Origin: Nelumbo lutea
Lineage: Eukaryota > Streptophyta > Magnoliopsida > Proteales > Nelumbonaceae
Assembly (NCBI GenBank): GCA_022828595.1
Contig: JAKGHH010000003.1
Span: 58,765,759-58,829,758 of the forward strand
DNA length: 64,000 nucleotides
Direction of reading: 5' to 3'
Position numbers and translations under genes: made by a program
Notes under the pieces: generated by a model
The model's database searches: none
Told to the model about the DNA's origin: nothing
Seen by the model: the letters and a program-made list of their open reading frames with translations, nothing else
Shown here: piece after piece, positions 28,496-42,651 of the stretch
Layout: each line of letters opens with the position of its first letter
Numbering within the stretch: the first letter of the stretch is position 1

Positions 28496-29565
28496 TGTAA
28501 CCATTTTTTATCACATACCAATTTTTTCTTGATGTATCAATTTGTTGGCTAAGTACCTCGTCATTTGACCTGCTCCCAGGTGGCCTGTGACTCAGAGGAT
28601 GATGGAGCTCCCTGGTGGCGAACTGCCTGGTGGTGAGCTACTTGGTGATGAGCTCCCTGCTAGTGAGCTACTTGGTGATGAGTTCCCTAGTGGTGAGTAG
28701 CTACTTGGTGACGAGCTCCCTGCTGGTGAGCTACTTGGTGACGAGTTCCCTAGTGGTGAGCTCCATAGTGTAGTGCAACCCAACTACCCTCTGCATGAGA
28801 TGATCTGCTCCTCTTTGTAGATGGCGGGAGCCGATGAACTTGCAAGAACTGAATCAGAGGACCCGAGGGTGTTTATTCGGCGGGGCCACTCCGATGGCTA
28901 AGTTAGCACTCTGATAATAGAGAGCTTGAAGATGATATTATAGAAATGAGAGAGCTAGAGAGCAAGGGTTACCTCCATTTTTCATCCTCCTCCCCCTCTG
29001 GGGGGTCGGAGCTCTTATATAGTAGTGTCTTGACAGATCTGGCGTAACCCCCTCTAATTCTCTGCTGTAGCCATTACTTGCCAGGGTTGAGCTGGTGGGC
29101 GAAGGTAACCATTGCAGGGTACGACCCTGTCAGACATGAGGCGTTGTTAGAATTGGCAGGCATGACGCTGCCTGGCCAGAGATGTGGATGCAGTCTCCAG
29201 ATCTGGCAGGTACGTTTTTCAGATAGGAAATCTTCCTATGATATGCCGACCTACTCTGCAATGAGCTACCTTGCACCGATCTACTTTTCACCGAGTTGCC
29301 AGTAATGTGCTGAGGTGCTTCTACCCGAGGCAGGCCTTCGTGGCCTAATAGGAGGCGAGCTGCTTGTAAGTGGCTAGTTGCCTATGGCGAGCTGCCTGTA
29401 AGTGGCGAGCTGCCTGTGGCGAGCTACCTGTTAGTGGCGAGCTGCCTGTAGGTGACAAGCTGCCTATAGCTAGCTCGAGTTGTCTAGTTGTCAAGAGGCT
29501 ACACTTAGTTGGAATGAGGTGCTAGGTGTCATAATTTCACTGGAGGGCCAAATCTGCCCTCATCA
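28496..29565 (-). repeat. 5' LTR of the minus-strand element
   Basis: Carries a minus-strand TATATAAGAGCTCCGACC-like promoter near 29020-29005 and purine-rich downstream sequence. Two internal arrays lie in it: one of about 30 bp with GGTGAGCTACTTGGTGA (about 28620-28760) and one of about 28 bp with GCGAGCTGCCTGTAAGTG (about 29350-29460). Confidence 0.8.
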
Positions 29566-29719
29566 ATAGGGATTGATTCAAAGGCAACCCATGACTTACC
29601 TTCAAGGGCGGCGGATCTGTTGAAAACCCTCTCTATTCATCGAAACAACCCAAGATTCATAACCTGAATCACAGAGAAAAAGATGAGGATCTCTAGTTCT
29701 AATTTTATGATCAAAAAGC

Positions 29720-30005
29720 AAAAAGAGAAGAAGACTTACGGATCAACTCTGTAGATACTCTTCCTGAATAGGACGTTGGGGAAGAAGCTTTTCCCTAAGG
29801 TATTTTTGACTATTAAAAATGCAAGGGTATTTTCAACTGAGGTTGTATTTTCGACTTGGGAAAGTAAACTTACCCACCTCTGAGGTGGGTAAGTTTTTCC
29901 CAGGTAAGTAGCCTTAAATTTCCCTGGGGAAAGTTTAATTTCCATGGGCCCCATACGTCATTGCAAAAGAACATGGAAAAGTTGGTCAACTTTCCCATTG
30001 ACCAA
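29720..30005 (-). mobile_element. MITE-like repeat with a perfect hairpin core
   Basis: A 31-base palindrome at 29866-29896 has arms AAACTTACCCACCTC and its exact inverse around a single T. Surrounding sequence on the minus strand (CCATGTTCTTTTGCAA, then CATGGAAATT, then CTTACC) resembles 61140-61260 on the plus strand, so these are two copies of one repeat family. Ends are not resolved. Confidence 0.5.
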
Positions 30006-33000
30006 CTAAGAGGGTGAGATGTTCTCTATGTGTGACTATAATGCTATATGAGTAAACATGGGCAGACTCCGTATGTGTAGGAGATCTGGACTCTGCTGAA
30101 TGACCCTCTTTCCCTCTCAACTACTGGCTGATTGCCAAAAGGAATACAATTAAGTAAATGTGTTAAATAAATATGAAATCTTATATCTTACAACTTGCTA
30201 GAAAATTACCACCACTAAGAGAAAATATAAAAGAATAGTTCACAACAAAGTTCAAAATATTGATGTTGTGTAATGTATTAGTAAATTTCAATATGGATAT
30301 GTATCATGATGCACTTGGATATAATAGAAAAATAAAGAAACACTTGAGTATGTGGGAAAACTCTTATAAATCTCATAAATACATTAATATCGCTAAATTT
30401 AAAATTGAAATAACTACAAATAGGGTATAAGCACACAAGAAATGCATAGTTTAATACTTTAAATGAAGAGATACATTATAATCAATAGTACCAGGAGCTT
30501 AAATCATTACAAGATACATTAAATTGTTGTTAAATCAAGAGTTTGATAGGTCACAGATAGATCCATCTTATAGTTTTTTCCTTACAATGAAAACTATTTA
30601 AGATATACAAAATAAATTAATTGAAAATTTCATTTTGACATAAATTATTCTTCGACCAATGAGTTTAAAGTTCCTTCCCACAATGAAAATCATTTAGAAC
30701 ATGGTAAAAAAACTATTTTTTATAATTTTCGGATTTTTTGTTGACCTATGTGGGTGATCATGACTACTGCTAACTTTTGGCAGAGGTTATGATCACTATA
30801 ATTATAATACCAAAAAAAAAGCCCACTAATTGGAGAATGGGTTGTGAGTTGTAGGAGGGGGGGGCTGTTTGAAATTTCTTTTTGAGGGGGGACCATTTAG
30901 CAAAAAGAAGAAAATGTTTAGAGAAAAGAAAAGCTAATTTCTTAAGCTAATGCAAAAATTCTTTCCTCTCCTCTCTTTTCAGAATAATAGAAGGTGAAGA
31001 CAATCCATCGTTGGTGAATCAAGGTGGGGATTTATCTTAGTAATGTTTTGCACCAAACAACTCTTTAGGATTTTGTTGGATGATCATTTTCCATCCAATC
31101 CCCAGAAAGAAAAGTAGTTTTAATAGAGATTTCTTGACATTAGGAACCAACAAATCTAACATTGTGTCTTTTGGATTCGTAGAAGTAAAACTAGGTTAAA
31201 TTTTGGATTGAAACACAAGGGATGTCAGCCAATTTTAGACCACAAAAATCTGGAATTCTAGTGACATTTTTTACTAGATTTTGGTTCTAAATTGTAGTTC
31301 TAGATGAGATCTTTGAAATGGTACCTAGAACTCCTCATTTGGATTTGTGTACTAAATGTTACGAATTTTTAAAGTTGGTATCCTAAATTTGTTAAATGTG
31401 GGAGTCCTAGAAACTGTTAGTGACCAACCGATTTTAGGCTGTCAGAAAGGGGTTGTTCAGTGATCTCTTTGCCTAGGAGTAATGCTTAAATTGTAGTGAG
31501 CTGTGAGACCTTCATGACGATATATCACACTTGTGAAATGGACAATTGAGCTGAAAGTTATGAGTCTAAAAATTTGGGTCCATGAACATAGAAAATCTAG
31601 AAATCAGGGAATCTTAGAACTTGAGCTAGTAAACTACCAGGTAGACTGATACAAAATTTTTCAATTTACACACCACAAATGTGTCAACATAAGTTTTGAA
31701 TTTGGTTGTAACAATTATTCCTTGATTTATAGGATTTTGGATATTCTATGACTCACCTGTATTAGTATTTTGGACTTAGCGTGACTTTTCCATTTTTTTC
31801 TTTTCTTTCTTTTGTCGATTATAAATTAAATTAACAAATGAACTCTTGATATATATATATATATGTATGTGTATATTTATGTTTATTTGAATTGGGATCC
31901 AAGCATGTGAATATTATGAATTCCGAATATAGATGAAATATATTTTTTGTTGACTATTGTGATACACTGATATTTGACACCTTGTTATCCCTTAAAAGAA
32001 TCAATGATTTTTTTTTTTAACTTGTTATTCTTTATTCAAATATATTTTTATTCTTATGATAAATTTATTTTGTGAGACTCCTGTGTGGATTGATGTATCT
32101 GTTATATTCAATATTATCTGACTACATTTTAGACCCCACCATTAGGGATGAATATAACAACATCTTGGACTACTCCATTTTGAATTTGGGCCCTCACCAT
32201 ATATGTGGTCCCTTATCATTGGGCTGAAAGTGGTTGTAGTCTATTATTGTGAAATTACTATGTGACTCTGAATTTGAATTTGAATATATCAACACCAATC
32301 CACGACATGTGTTCCATCCAGCTTGTTCTTATAATTTTGTAAATTGGTAAAATGTTTGATTTTTTTTTTGAGTATATGAAATTTTCTTCTCCAAGATGGA
32401 TTAAGTTGTTTGAAACTTATCGTATGGATAATATGGGGATTTTATGAATTATTTATTGCTATTAGTATTATTATTTTTTCTTCTGCATGAGGGAGATGAA
32501 ATGCTACTTACTGAGGGTTGTACTCATACTCATTATTCTCATTTCTCTACCTTTTCAGATGCAAAAGAAGAATAACTACTATATGGGATTGCTTGAGAGA
32601 GAGAGAGAGAGAGCTAGCTAATACATATTTCTTTACATTAGAATTTGTAGTAGACTCTATTAGTTAGATTTTATATTTATTATTATTATTATTTTTTTTT
32701 GTAACAGGAGTTTTCACCAAGGCCTTAGACATTTGATGGAACTCAAGTTATTAAAGATTATATGATTTAATGTTTAATTTATGATTTGTTTTGATTTAAA
32801 ATTTAATTTTAGAACTTTGGATTTAGATTGTGAACAAGTAAAGCCATACATAATAGTAAGCATGTGGCGTTGTCCTGTACCTAACCTTGGTTGGAGGCGT
32901 GACAATAATAAGTCTAAAACAGCACAAAAAAATTCCACACATGCAATGTCCCATACATTTGTATATTGATATATACGCTTGATATAGGATGTATTATTGA

Positions 33001-33375
33001 TATTTTCAACCTTGATTCAAAATTTGAAGTAACAAATTGAAATTTAAATAGGAGGGAAAAATTACTTTAACCTCCCCCATGTTTTCTGATAAATACTTAA
33101 AATCTTCTTTGTACTTTGACTTGAACAAACACATCCCTTCATGTTTTAAATGTATATGCAAATTAATGTACCCCTTTTGTTGATTAACGAAAACAAAACA
33201 TAACTTGAAACGAGCACAACGAACATCTTCTCTTCTTGACGCATCAAAATTTAATTTGATCCCTCCATTCTCAAGCGGCTTCCAACTAACCCAAAAATTG
33301 AATCTTGAGTGGACTTGGGAGTCTCAAACCTGCGATTTGAATGTTATAATTCCACGCAAGAAGCTCTAACCTTCC
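30006..33375. other. AT-rich, no gene recognised
   Basis: No convincing frame or protein family. It contains a poly-G stretch near 30857, an AT run near 31850, a GA run at about 32595-32612 and a TTA run near 32680. Around 32950-33010 GATATA-type words end in CAACCTTG, possibly a relic of the hAT family seen at 61463. Confidence 0.4.
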
Positions 33376-35115
33376 TCTACTTGCCTATTCATCAAACAAA
33401 TATTCCATTCTGAGCCTTTTCATTCGTCGGATCACCTATACCCTAAATTCCCCTAATTTGAACATATTTAAACTAATCAAAACCTTACCAATCCATCCAG
33501 GGCACTTATCATCCTACAAAATTTCAACTCAAATTCCTCCATCTATCTGTTCATTAAATAAAGATTCCATTCCTAGCATTTTCAATGGTTGGACCACCTA
33601 TACCCAAAATTCCCCTAATTTGAACACATTTGAACCGATCAAATACTACCAATTCATCCAAGACACTTAGAAATACCATCCTACAAAATTTTAACTTAAA
33701 ATTCCCCCATCTACTTCTTTATCAAACAAATATTTCATTCTCAGCCTTTTCATTGGTCGGACCACCCGTACCCTGAATTTCCCTAATTCAAACACATTTG
33801 AACCTATCAATCCCTTCCAATTCATCCAGGACACTCAGCAATACCATCCTACAAAATTTTAACTCAAATTCCGCTATCTTCATATTCATTAAACAAATAT
33901 TTCATTCTGAGCCTTTTTCATTGGTTAAACTACCCGTACTGTGAATTCCCCTAATTCAAACACATTTGAACCAATCAAACCAGCCAATTCATCCAGGACA
34001 CTCAGAAACCCGACCAATGAAACCTTTTCCATTTCGTCCAGGCCCGTTAGAAACCCGACCAGAATAAATCTCAATTCAAAATTTCTTCATTTGCCCCTCC
34101 ATTGAATGCATATTCTATTCTGGGCTTTCCCGCGAGCAAAAATGCTCGTACTTCAAACTCCTTGATCGGAGCACCATTGGACCAATCTGACCCCAACAAT
34201 TGATCCAGAATGCCCAAAAGCACTACCTATCAATTTTCACAAAATATCGTTTCGATTAATCTCATTAGCTCGCATACACAGAACCTTCATACATCCTCAA
34301 GTCCATCTCCGTCTTTCTTTCTTTGACCCAAAATCCCCACCATTCGATGGGCATTTCAATTTGTCCTCTTAAACCCAAAATTATGATACTATCCCTAAAT
34401 ATCCTAAAAATTATGAAAATGCCATTATACCCCATTATAAATATAAACCTAAGCTTCTTATTGAAGATATACACGATTTATCCCTTTCCTCTCAACACCG
34501 AACAGAAGTAGTGGCATCTCCTCTTTCGGCCATCTCTCTCTCATTTCCTTCTCCTCCTCTCCCTATCTCTCGTTCTCTCTCTTGATCTCCTTGGTTCCAT
34601 TCTCTCTTCTTTCCTAGCCATATACCCATGTTCCACAATACCTTGTTTCAGTTTCTTCTTCTTCGCTAGCTCCACCACCCAGAACAGAGCATTTAGTAGT
34701 AGTGCTCTATAGCTAACTCAAGCCCATCTTCCACTCTCCAACCAGAACAGAGTCGTAGAATCACCATTGATATCGAATGCAACTCCTAACCTCACCCTTG
34801 AGTATTCTTTTGACAAAGTGATTCCATTAAGTTGTTTTGTGCTCAACTAGTGTTAACAGTTCTAAGCCCTTGGCCACCATTGCTCTTCTCTAACGTGAAG
34901 CAACCCATCGAATTCAGCATTGAAACTAGGTCTTGAAGGCTACATTTAAGGATAACCATCACACCATTTCCACATGAGTTGAGTGGAAACATTGACAGGT
35001 TCGGTTTCATTAATTCAACATTGAAACTAACAATCATCATCCCGGTGATAATAACTGGCTTTAGATTGGTGGTAGGGATCTCCTTGAAAATCATTGACAG
35101 GTTCGGTTCTCTTCG
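33376..35115 (+). repeat. Partial LTR (left copy) of a long-LTR element
   Basis: Matches about 40390-42370 in order and strand, including an inner block at 34090-35110 that matches 41200-42360 (TTTCCCGC, GATGGGCATTTCAATTT, CATCATCCCG). It begins inside a tandem array of about 163-168 bp with four visible units anchored at CATTGGTCGGACCACC variants (33422, 33585, 33752, 33920). Both its start and its last third are missing compared with the right copy. Confidence 0.7.
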
Positions 35116-38100
35116 TTGATATACAACAAAAAATCTAAAATAGAGTTAATCCCATTATAATTCAACTGAACCAACCCAATCAAACCAACAACAACCCAAA
35201 ATCAAGTCCATCCAATTTGCTTGAATCTCTTAGAATGAGCCAAACTGACCCAAACGAGGCCCATTTAACTCAACTTGACCTACCCTTTAAATCTACCATT
35301 CTAAACCAAACCCAACTTTCCTAAACCAATTATAGCCGACTCCACATAGGTTCAACCCATCTTAGAACCTACTCAAACTAACTAGAATCCAAAATCAAGT
35401 GCATCCAATTACCTGAATCTTTTAGAACAAACCTGACTGACCCAAACCAGATATATTTAACCCACTTACTTTGTAACAACCCGTCTAGGCCCATCGTTCT
35501 AAACTAAACCCAACTTACTCAAACCAATTAGAAGTAACTCCATACGAGTTAGCCCACCCTCCCATGCCTTAGAGTCCACTTGAGTAAATCCAATTCACCT
35601 AAGCTTCCAACAACATAGCATCAACCTCAAGTAGCCCAATTCACCTTTAGTAAAGCATTAAGCTAATCATTTCGCTCTGTCCATTAGGTAAGTTAACCAC
35701 TTGTTAAGTGGTCCTCAAAGTCATCCCTTCCCACTTAAGTCTTGTCTCCTCTTTTGCCAAACAAGCTTCATTAATAAGGCCTTTAGTTGTTATTGCATGT
35801 TTTGTCTTACCTTTTTGTTCATGCGAACCATAGTATCATTCTCTTGAATTAATGATCCCTTCGTTGCTTTCTCTTATTATAGTGTCTCTTCTCCTTTAAT
35901 ACTTATTTATGGTGGAGCAATAAAATAACTGGGCTATGCTGACCCTACAGGAAAAAGTGTCTACCTCCTTTTAGGATGGTTGTACAATTGAAATCCTAGC
36001 TAGATAGTGAACTTGTGATAAGTCTCAGGGGTATGCCTCTACCGATATCATCCTTAACAACCCAACTGGATAGTCACAAATCCAAGCTTATCGGGAATAA
36101 ATCTGTTCTAAGCTAGCACAAATTGAAGCATTATTAAAGACTAGTACCTTGCCAATTGATCAAAGAAAGGATCAGAGGCCATCCTCGGCCATTCAATTTC
36201 TCGGTTGTCTCCACCATCTCTGTTATCGCTAGTCAACCCATTGAGCCAATCAAATCAGACATTTCCTTCATTAACCCAACCCAAATTCCTTGAGATGCAC
36301 TTTCCAATAATTGAGAAAATAATTCAAAAATTCAAAAAAAAAGGAGGAAGAGAAAGAAAAGGTCCTAAGGATAGTCTATCATCAAGTAAACATGCTTCGT
36401 TTTCAACAGAGGTTCCATTTATATGTGTCATACAATCAATAATGAAATGAAGGGAGGCCATCCTTGGCCATTTGCCTCACCTAATACTCCACACCCTAGA
36501 ATTGAAAAGTATTTCCATTATCTCCCCTTTTAGCCTTCCACATCACCCTTCTTTTATCAAGCACCTCCAAGCAAGTAGGTGTTGAAAATTGGGGCACCCG
36601 TCCAATTGAAGTAGGAAAAAAAAAGAGGGATTAGTAAAGGAAACTATGATATAGCCCACAGAAGAAAAGGAGTTAATCAAAGAGGAATCAAAAGAATAAG
36701 AAATTCAAAAAAAAAAAAAAAAACTGGAGTAGCTATGATGGTCTCATCAGCTCTCATTAATGACATCTGCTCATTGTTTTCAACTACCTTACCCCATTTC
36801 ATAATTCAAATCCTCCCCGATTAGTTTGAGAGTGTGACACGTATTAATGAAAGACATGGAGAGTACATTTCATTGTTGTGGTTGTGAAGAGAGATAAAAG
36901 TGAAAGGAGCAGAGAGTGCATCTTCCGGTAAGGACCTAGTTATCAATGCTTAAGCAATTTTTGGGCCTACTTACCCTTCATTTCTAAACCCCATCCAAAG
37001 CCATTTTTTTTTCACTCAATATTTCCTCCTCGATTTTTGAAAAAATTGGCATTCGGTACCAGAAAGACCTTTTTAGCTAACAATGAATGAACTTGGTAAA
37101 AAAAGTGCATAAAAAATTTTGATTCCCCTACTTGGGTTTAACCCATGACCATTTCTATCGACCATGTAAGTTTATCAACCTAAACTAGGGTATCACTCTG
37201 TCACACCCGCTTATTAGTGCAAAATAAGGTAGACCCCTCTACCAAAGCACGATTCCTATCAATCCTACCCACCTTTTAATCCAAACAAGTGTGTGCCCCC
37301 ATCATTAAAGCATCATTTTCATCGACCCCATCATACTACCCACCAAAACTGGGATAACCCTCTTTGACTTGAATGATCTCTAAGTTAACAGTTTAACATT
37401 TCAAAAACTTACCCCTAAAGTTCTCAAGGTTAATTGTCGCCTTCCAGAAAGGATTTAGTCACTCGTATCACATCCATGATAAACATGTCCCCAATAGACT
37501 TAGCTACTCCATCGTGAGTTGGTATTAATGGCACTTCCACCATTTGTGCTCTTGTTCCACCCGATGATCAAACACCCACCTTCATTGCAATTTCATAATC
37601 TAAAAAAAAATAATAAAAAAGGCAAAAAAAAAACACAAAAAAAACAAAAGAAATCCAAAAAAGATAAAAAAGGAGGAAAAAAATCCCTTAAGGCATGCAT
37701 TGCATTTTTTAAGCACAAGGGAAACTTTCAATCGTTCATCACGATTACAAAAGGAAGGTTTTCAATCACCCAAGATTCGGTCATCATGATTTTTCAAAGC
37801 TCCCTTAGGCACTTAGTTACACTAAGAAAATTTATATTCAACACAAATTTCATTCAGCGTAGATTTCATTCAAATAGCACATACTTAAATTTAGCATAAT
37901 CTATCAATTTCCAAAGTCCCCTTGCGTTGAGAAAGTTTTATTCAAGCACAAATTCCAAAATTCCCCTTGGCACTTAGTCAGGTTGATAAAAGTTTTATTT
38001 GACTCAGATTTCACTTACATTACACAAATTTAATTTTAACTCAATCGATCATTTTCTAAATTCCACCTGTGCACTCTGCCATGTTAAGAAAAGTTTTGTT

Positions 38101-39237
38101 TGACTCTGATTTCACTCAAACAACATAGATTTAATTTCAAAACAATCTATCATTTTAAAAAGTTCCCGTAGGCACTCAACCACACTAAAAAACTTTTATT
38201 CAAACATAAATTTCAAAGTCCCCTTAGGCACTCAACCATCCTGAGATCATCCAGACAATTTCACTCAAATACCACATATTTAATTTTAGCACAATTGATC
38301 ATTTTCCAAAGTCTCCCTAGACACTTAGCCATGCTGAGAAAAATTTTATTTGACTCATATTTCACTTAGACAATTTTACTTAAATAGCGCATATTTAATT
38401 TTAGTACAATCAATCATTTCCCAAAGTCCCCTATGGCATTAAAGTTCACAGAAAATTTTGTTCCCCTATGGCATCTAGAGTTCCTTGAGTCATTAAATTC
38501 CTTCATCGCATCCAAAGTTCCCGGTGGCATCCAAAGCCCCTTGAGGCATCAATGTCCCTTGCGACATCAAAGTTCCCTGAGGCATTAAAGTCATTTCACA
38601 CAAATTTTTTGTTTAACACATATTTCGTTTTGTTCAGATTTTACTTAACACAGATTTTTGTTTAATACAAATTTCATTCAGCTCAAATTGTACTTAACAC
38701 AGATTTCATTTATCTCAGATGTCACTCAGCTTAAATTTCATTCAGTACATATTTCACTCAATGTATTATTGATCATTTTAGCAAAGTTCCAATGGGCACT
38801 CAGAAACAAATAGCTCAATGGGCAACTTGACCTTGTTTGTTTTAGCACATATAGTTTTCTTCATCATACAAAAGGGTGACTTGACCCTATCAAGCCCTAC
38901 ATCATCAAAAGGGTGGCTCGACCCTATCGAGCTCTTGCTTGTATAAATCATTCAAACATAATAATACATCAAGTGAAAACAAATTTGGCCCCCCCAAGCT
39001 TTCTCATGTTTTCAAACTGTTTTTCTTGTACTCATGTGTGCTTTTGTCTCATTCCTCGTAGATACATCATTCCATAGGAGCTAGGCAAGTGCACAACAAT
39101 AAAGTTAACCTTTGATCAATGATACCTTTTAGAGCTTTCTTCACATAGTCCCTCGCAAAACTCTTCTTGTGCTTCTTTTTGTCTTTGTTGTTTCGTAGCT
39201 CACTACCTCACAACAAAGATGGGTAGTTGTCAGCACT
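35116..39237 (+). mobile_element. Non-coding core of a long-LTR element (LARD-like)
   Basis: No gag or pol motif. It contains two units of about 193 bp (starting near 35198 and 35391, with CAAAATCAAGT and CATCCAATT). A-rich stretches with AAAAAAGAAAAA words lie at 36330, 36710 and 37600-37690. Between about 37800 and 38600 are loose repeats of a segment with CTTAGGCACTCA and TTCACTCAAAT. Such coding-free A-rich cores are known from non-autonomous relatives of plant Ty3/gypsy elements; the assignment is inference. Confidence 0.45.
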
Positions 39238-42200
39238 TGATTGTTGCTCACTTCCCTATCCAACCTACTTCTTACGCTCTGAATACCCAATCAGACCCCA
39301 TCATTCTATTTAGAACATGTTAAAAGCCTAAGAAACCAAATCTCAACTCAAATGCCCTTAAAATCCATAGTTCCTTTCGACAATTACGATTGTGCTATAT
39401 CACTACATCTCCCACACGATTATATCCATTACATGAAGCAAAACCTTTAAATAACCAATTACACCAAAATTTAGCCATAAATTCCTTGATTTCATTGCTC
39501 ATCCATCAAAGGTTCCATTTTGAAGAATTAGGCACTACGACACTTCCCGAGCCTAAAACCTACGATCCATATGACCCTGATACGACCATACTACTAAAGT
39601 CCTTTCATTAGCCGAAAAGCTCATAGCCCAGATTCTTATAATTCCAACACTACTAAAGCCATTAGACACTTTCATTAGACTCCAAATATCCTAAGATACC
39701 CTTCCACCAAATCTTAGACCAAAAAATACCCATTTTGTTCCTTACATAAAAGATTTCAAATTAACCCCTTATAAGACACAATTATCCAAATTTAAGATCT
39801 GCGTCGCAACACACCTCCCAAGACAGCCAAACCCTACCAATGCCTTCTTAAACCTCCAAATAAACTACCTATTAAATTTCATCCCTTAAAATTCCCATTT
39901 TACCTCATGTATAAAAAACATTCCAAGCCAAGCTCTCTTATTAGCTGCAATTATCCAAATTTAAAATTTGCATTGCAATACGACCCTAAGGCACCCAGAC
40001 CCTACCATCACCTTCCCAGACATTTTGATCTATCATCCACTAATTTTTAGACCCAAAATACCCATTTCACCTTTCTATCAAGAAAGATTTTGATTAAATG
40101 ACTATCATTGCTCGCTAACCACTAAATCACAAATTCTGACATGAAGACACCCACAAGACTGTCAAACCCCATTTGTTGCCTATTTGGACCCCTTACAACC
40201 CCTATGACAAATATCATCACAAAATTCCCCATTTATCCATTTATTAACGTTCCATTACATGTCTTCTTATTGGTCGGAATATCCATACCTCAAATTCCCC
40301 TAATTCGAATACATTTGAACTGATCAAAACTCTGCCAATTCATTCAAAACACTTAGAAATACTATCCTATAAAATTTCAACTCAAAATTCCTCTTTTTAC
40401 CTATTCATTAAATAAAGATTTCATTCTAGGCCTTTTCATTGGTCGGACCACCTGTACCTTAAACTCCCTTAACTCATACACATTTGAAGATGTCAAAACC
40501 CTACCAATTCATCTATGACACTTAGGAACACCATCCTAGAAAATTTCAACTCAAATTCCTTCATCTACCCGTTCATTAAACAAAGATTCCATTTTGAACA
40601 TTTTCATTGGTTAGACCACTCGTACCCTAAATTTCCCTAATCTGAACACATTTAAACCGATCAAATACTACCAATTCATCTAGAACACTTAGAAATACCA
40701 TCCTATAATTTTTTAACTCAAAATTCCTTCATCTAGCTATTCATCAAACAAATATTTCATTTTCATCTTTTTCATTGATAGGACCACCCGTACCTTGAAT
40801 CCCCTTAATCCAAACACATTTGAACCAATCAAACCCTACCAATTTATCCAAGACACTTAGAAATATCATCCTATGAAATTTTAACTCAAAATTCCTACAT
40901 CTTCCTATTCAAAGAAATATTTCATTCTGAGCCTTTTCATTGCTCAAACTATCTGTATCTTGAATTCCCCTAATTTGAACACATTTGAAGTCATCAAGCC
41001 CTACCAATTCATCCAGGACACTCGGGAATTCTATCCTACAAGATTTCAACTCAAAATTCTTCCATTTACCCATCCAACATAGGAGATTCCATTATAGACT
41101 TTTTCATTGGTTAAATTGCTCGTACCTCAAATTTCCTTGACCTAAGCATGTTTGGACCAATCAAACCCTACCAATTCATCTAGGCTTTCCCTCATTTACC
41201 CCTCAATTGGATGAAGATTCTATTTTTGACTTTCCCGCAAACCAAAATGCTCATACCTCAAAATTCCTTGATTCAAGCATTGTTGAACCAATCAGTCCAA
41301 AATGCCCAAAAACCTTCCCCATCAATTCTCACCAAAAAATACCCTGGTTTGCCCGCTATACTAAAAAGTTATCATTTCGATCAATTTCGTTAGCTCGCAT
41401 ATACAGAACCTTTATACAACTACTAGTTCATCTCCATCTATCTTTCTTTGACCCAAAATCCCCATCATTCGATGGGCATTTCAATTTTCCCTCTTAAACC
41501 CAAAATTATGAAACTACCCCTAAATACCCCAAGAGTTATGAAAATGCCCTTATTCCTCATTATAAATATAAACCTAACCTTTTGATTCAAGATATACACG
41601 GTTTATCCCCTTCCTCTCAACACCAGATAGAAGTGGCGGCATCCCCTTTGGCCATCTCTCTCTCATTTCCTTCTCCTTCTTTCCTTATCTCACATTCTCT
41701 CTCTCGATCTCCCTTGTTTATTCTCTTCTTTCCTAGCCATATACTTATCTTCCGTAGTACTCTATTTCAATTTCTTCTTCTTCACCAGCTCCTCTACCCA
41801 TATGGTCACTTCCTCTTCCAAACTACTCTATCTTTTGCCCTTCTTCATTTGCTCTTTCTTTCTTTCTTTTCTACCTATTCTCTTTTTTTCCTCTTTCACC
41901 AACTCTCCATTGTCACTATCGAGAGGATTCCACCCCCACTCTTCCTTTACAATCAAATAGATCATTTAGTAGCAGTGCTCTACAACTAACCCAAGCCCAT
42001 CTTCTACTCTCCAACTGGAACAGAGTCATAGAATTGCCATTGATATTGGATGCAACTCCTAACCTCACCGATGAGTATTCTTATAACAAAGTGATTCCAT
42101 TAAGTTGTTCTATACTTGATTAGTATCAACAGTTCTAAGCCCTTGGCCACCACTACTCTTCTCCGATGTGAGGTGGCCCATCTAATTCAACATCGAAGCC

Positions 42201-42617
42201 AGGTATTGAAGGCAACATTTAAGGGTAACTATCACCCCATTTGCATGTGAGTTGAGTGTCAAGGGAAGTTAGTAATAACTGACAATCATCATCCCGATGA
42301 TGATAATTGGCTTTAGATTGGTGGTAGGGAGCTCCTGGAAAATCATTGACAAGTTTGATTCTTTCCATTGATTCTTTTTTAGTTAGTCTCATTAGTTTCA
42401 TCTCTTTAAATTTTCACTCAAGTGATTTTCAAGTTGACATGCATATTTCTTATGTTAGTTAATTTGAACAATTAACATTAGTAATTCTCCTTACATTGGT
42501 CGAATTAACTTTGCCTTTGTGCCTTTAAATCTTTTGTGCTTATGTCATAGAACAATGTTGTTTTATTTGATTGGTTCTCATTCTTATAGAACCCTTATCT
42601 TGGGTATCAAGTGGTTA

Positions 42618-42651
<34 letters not shown>

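Larger units (their letters stand above)
26081..29565 (-). mobile_element. Non-autonomous Ty3/gypsy-like LTR retrotransposon built of tandem arrays
   Basis: Two direct repeats of about 1.02 kb (26081-27098) and 1.07 kb (28496-29565) flank a core of only 1.4 kb. Read on the minus strand each LTR starts TGATGAGGGC and ends GGTTACA. A primer site of TTGGCGCC type follows the 5' LTR and a purine tract precedes the 3' LTR, which fixes the orientation. No gag or pol frame is present, so any movement needed proteins from another element. Flanking 5-mers (GGTGA and ATAGG) do not match. Confidence 0.85.

Noticed and set aside
26076..29570. Target duplication for the tandem-array LTR element
   Set aside because: GGTGA on the left and ATAGG on the right do not match, so none is claimed.
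37519..37899. 126-residue Lys-rich frame
   Set aside because: Translation of an A-rich tract in the non-coding core of the long-LTR element.
41582..41989. 135-residue Leu/Phe/Ser-rich frame
   Set aside because: Pyrimidine-rich LTR sequence; the matching part of the other LTR copy (34450-34750) does not keep the frame open.
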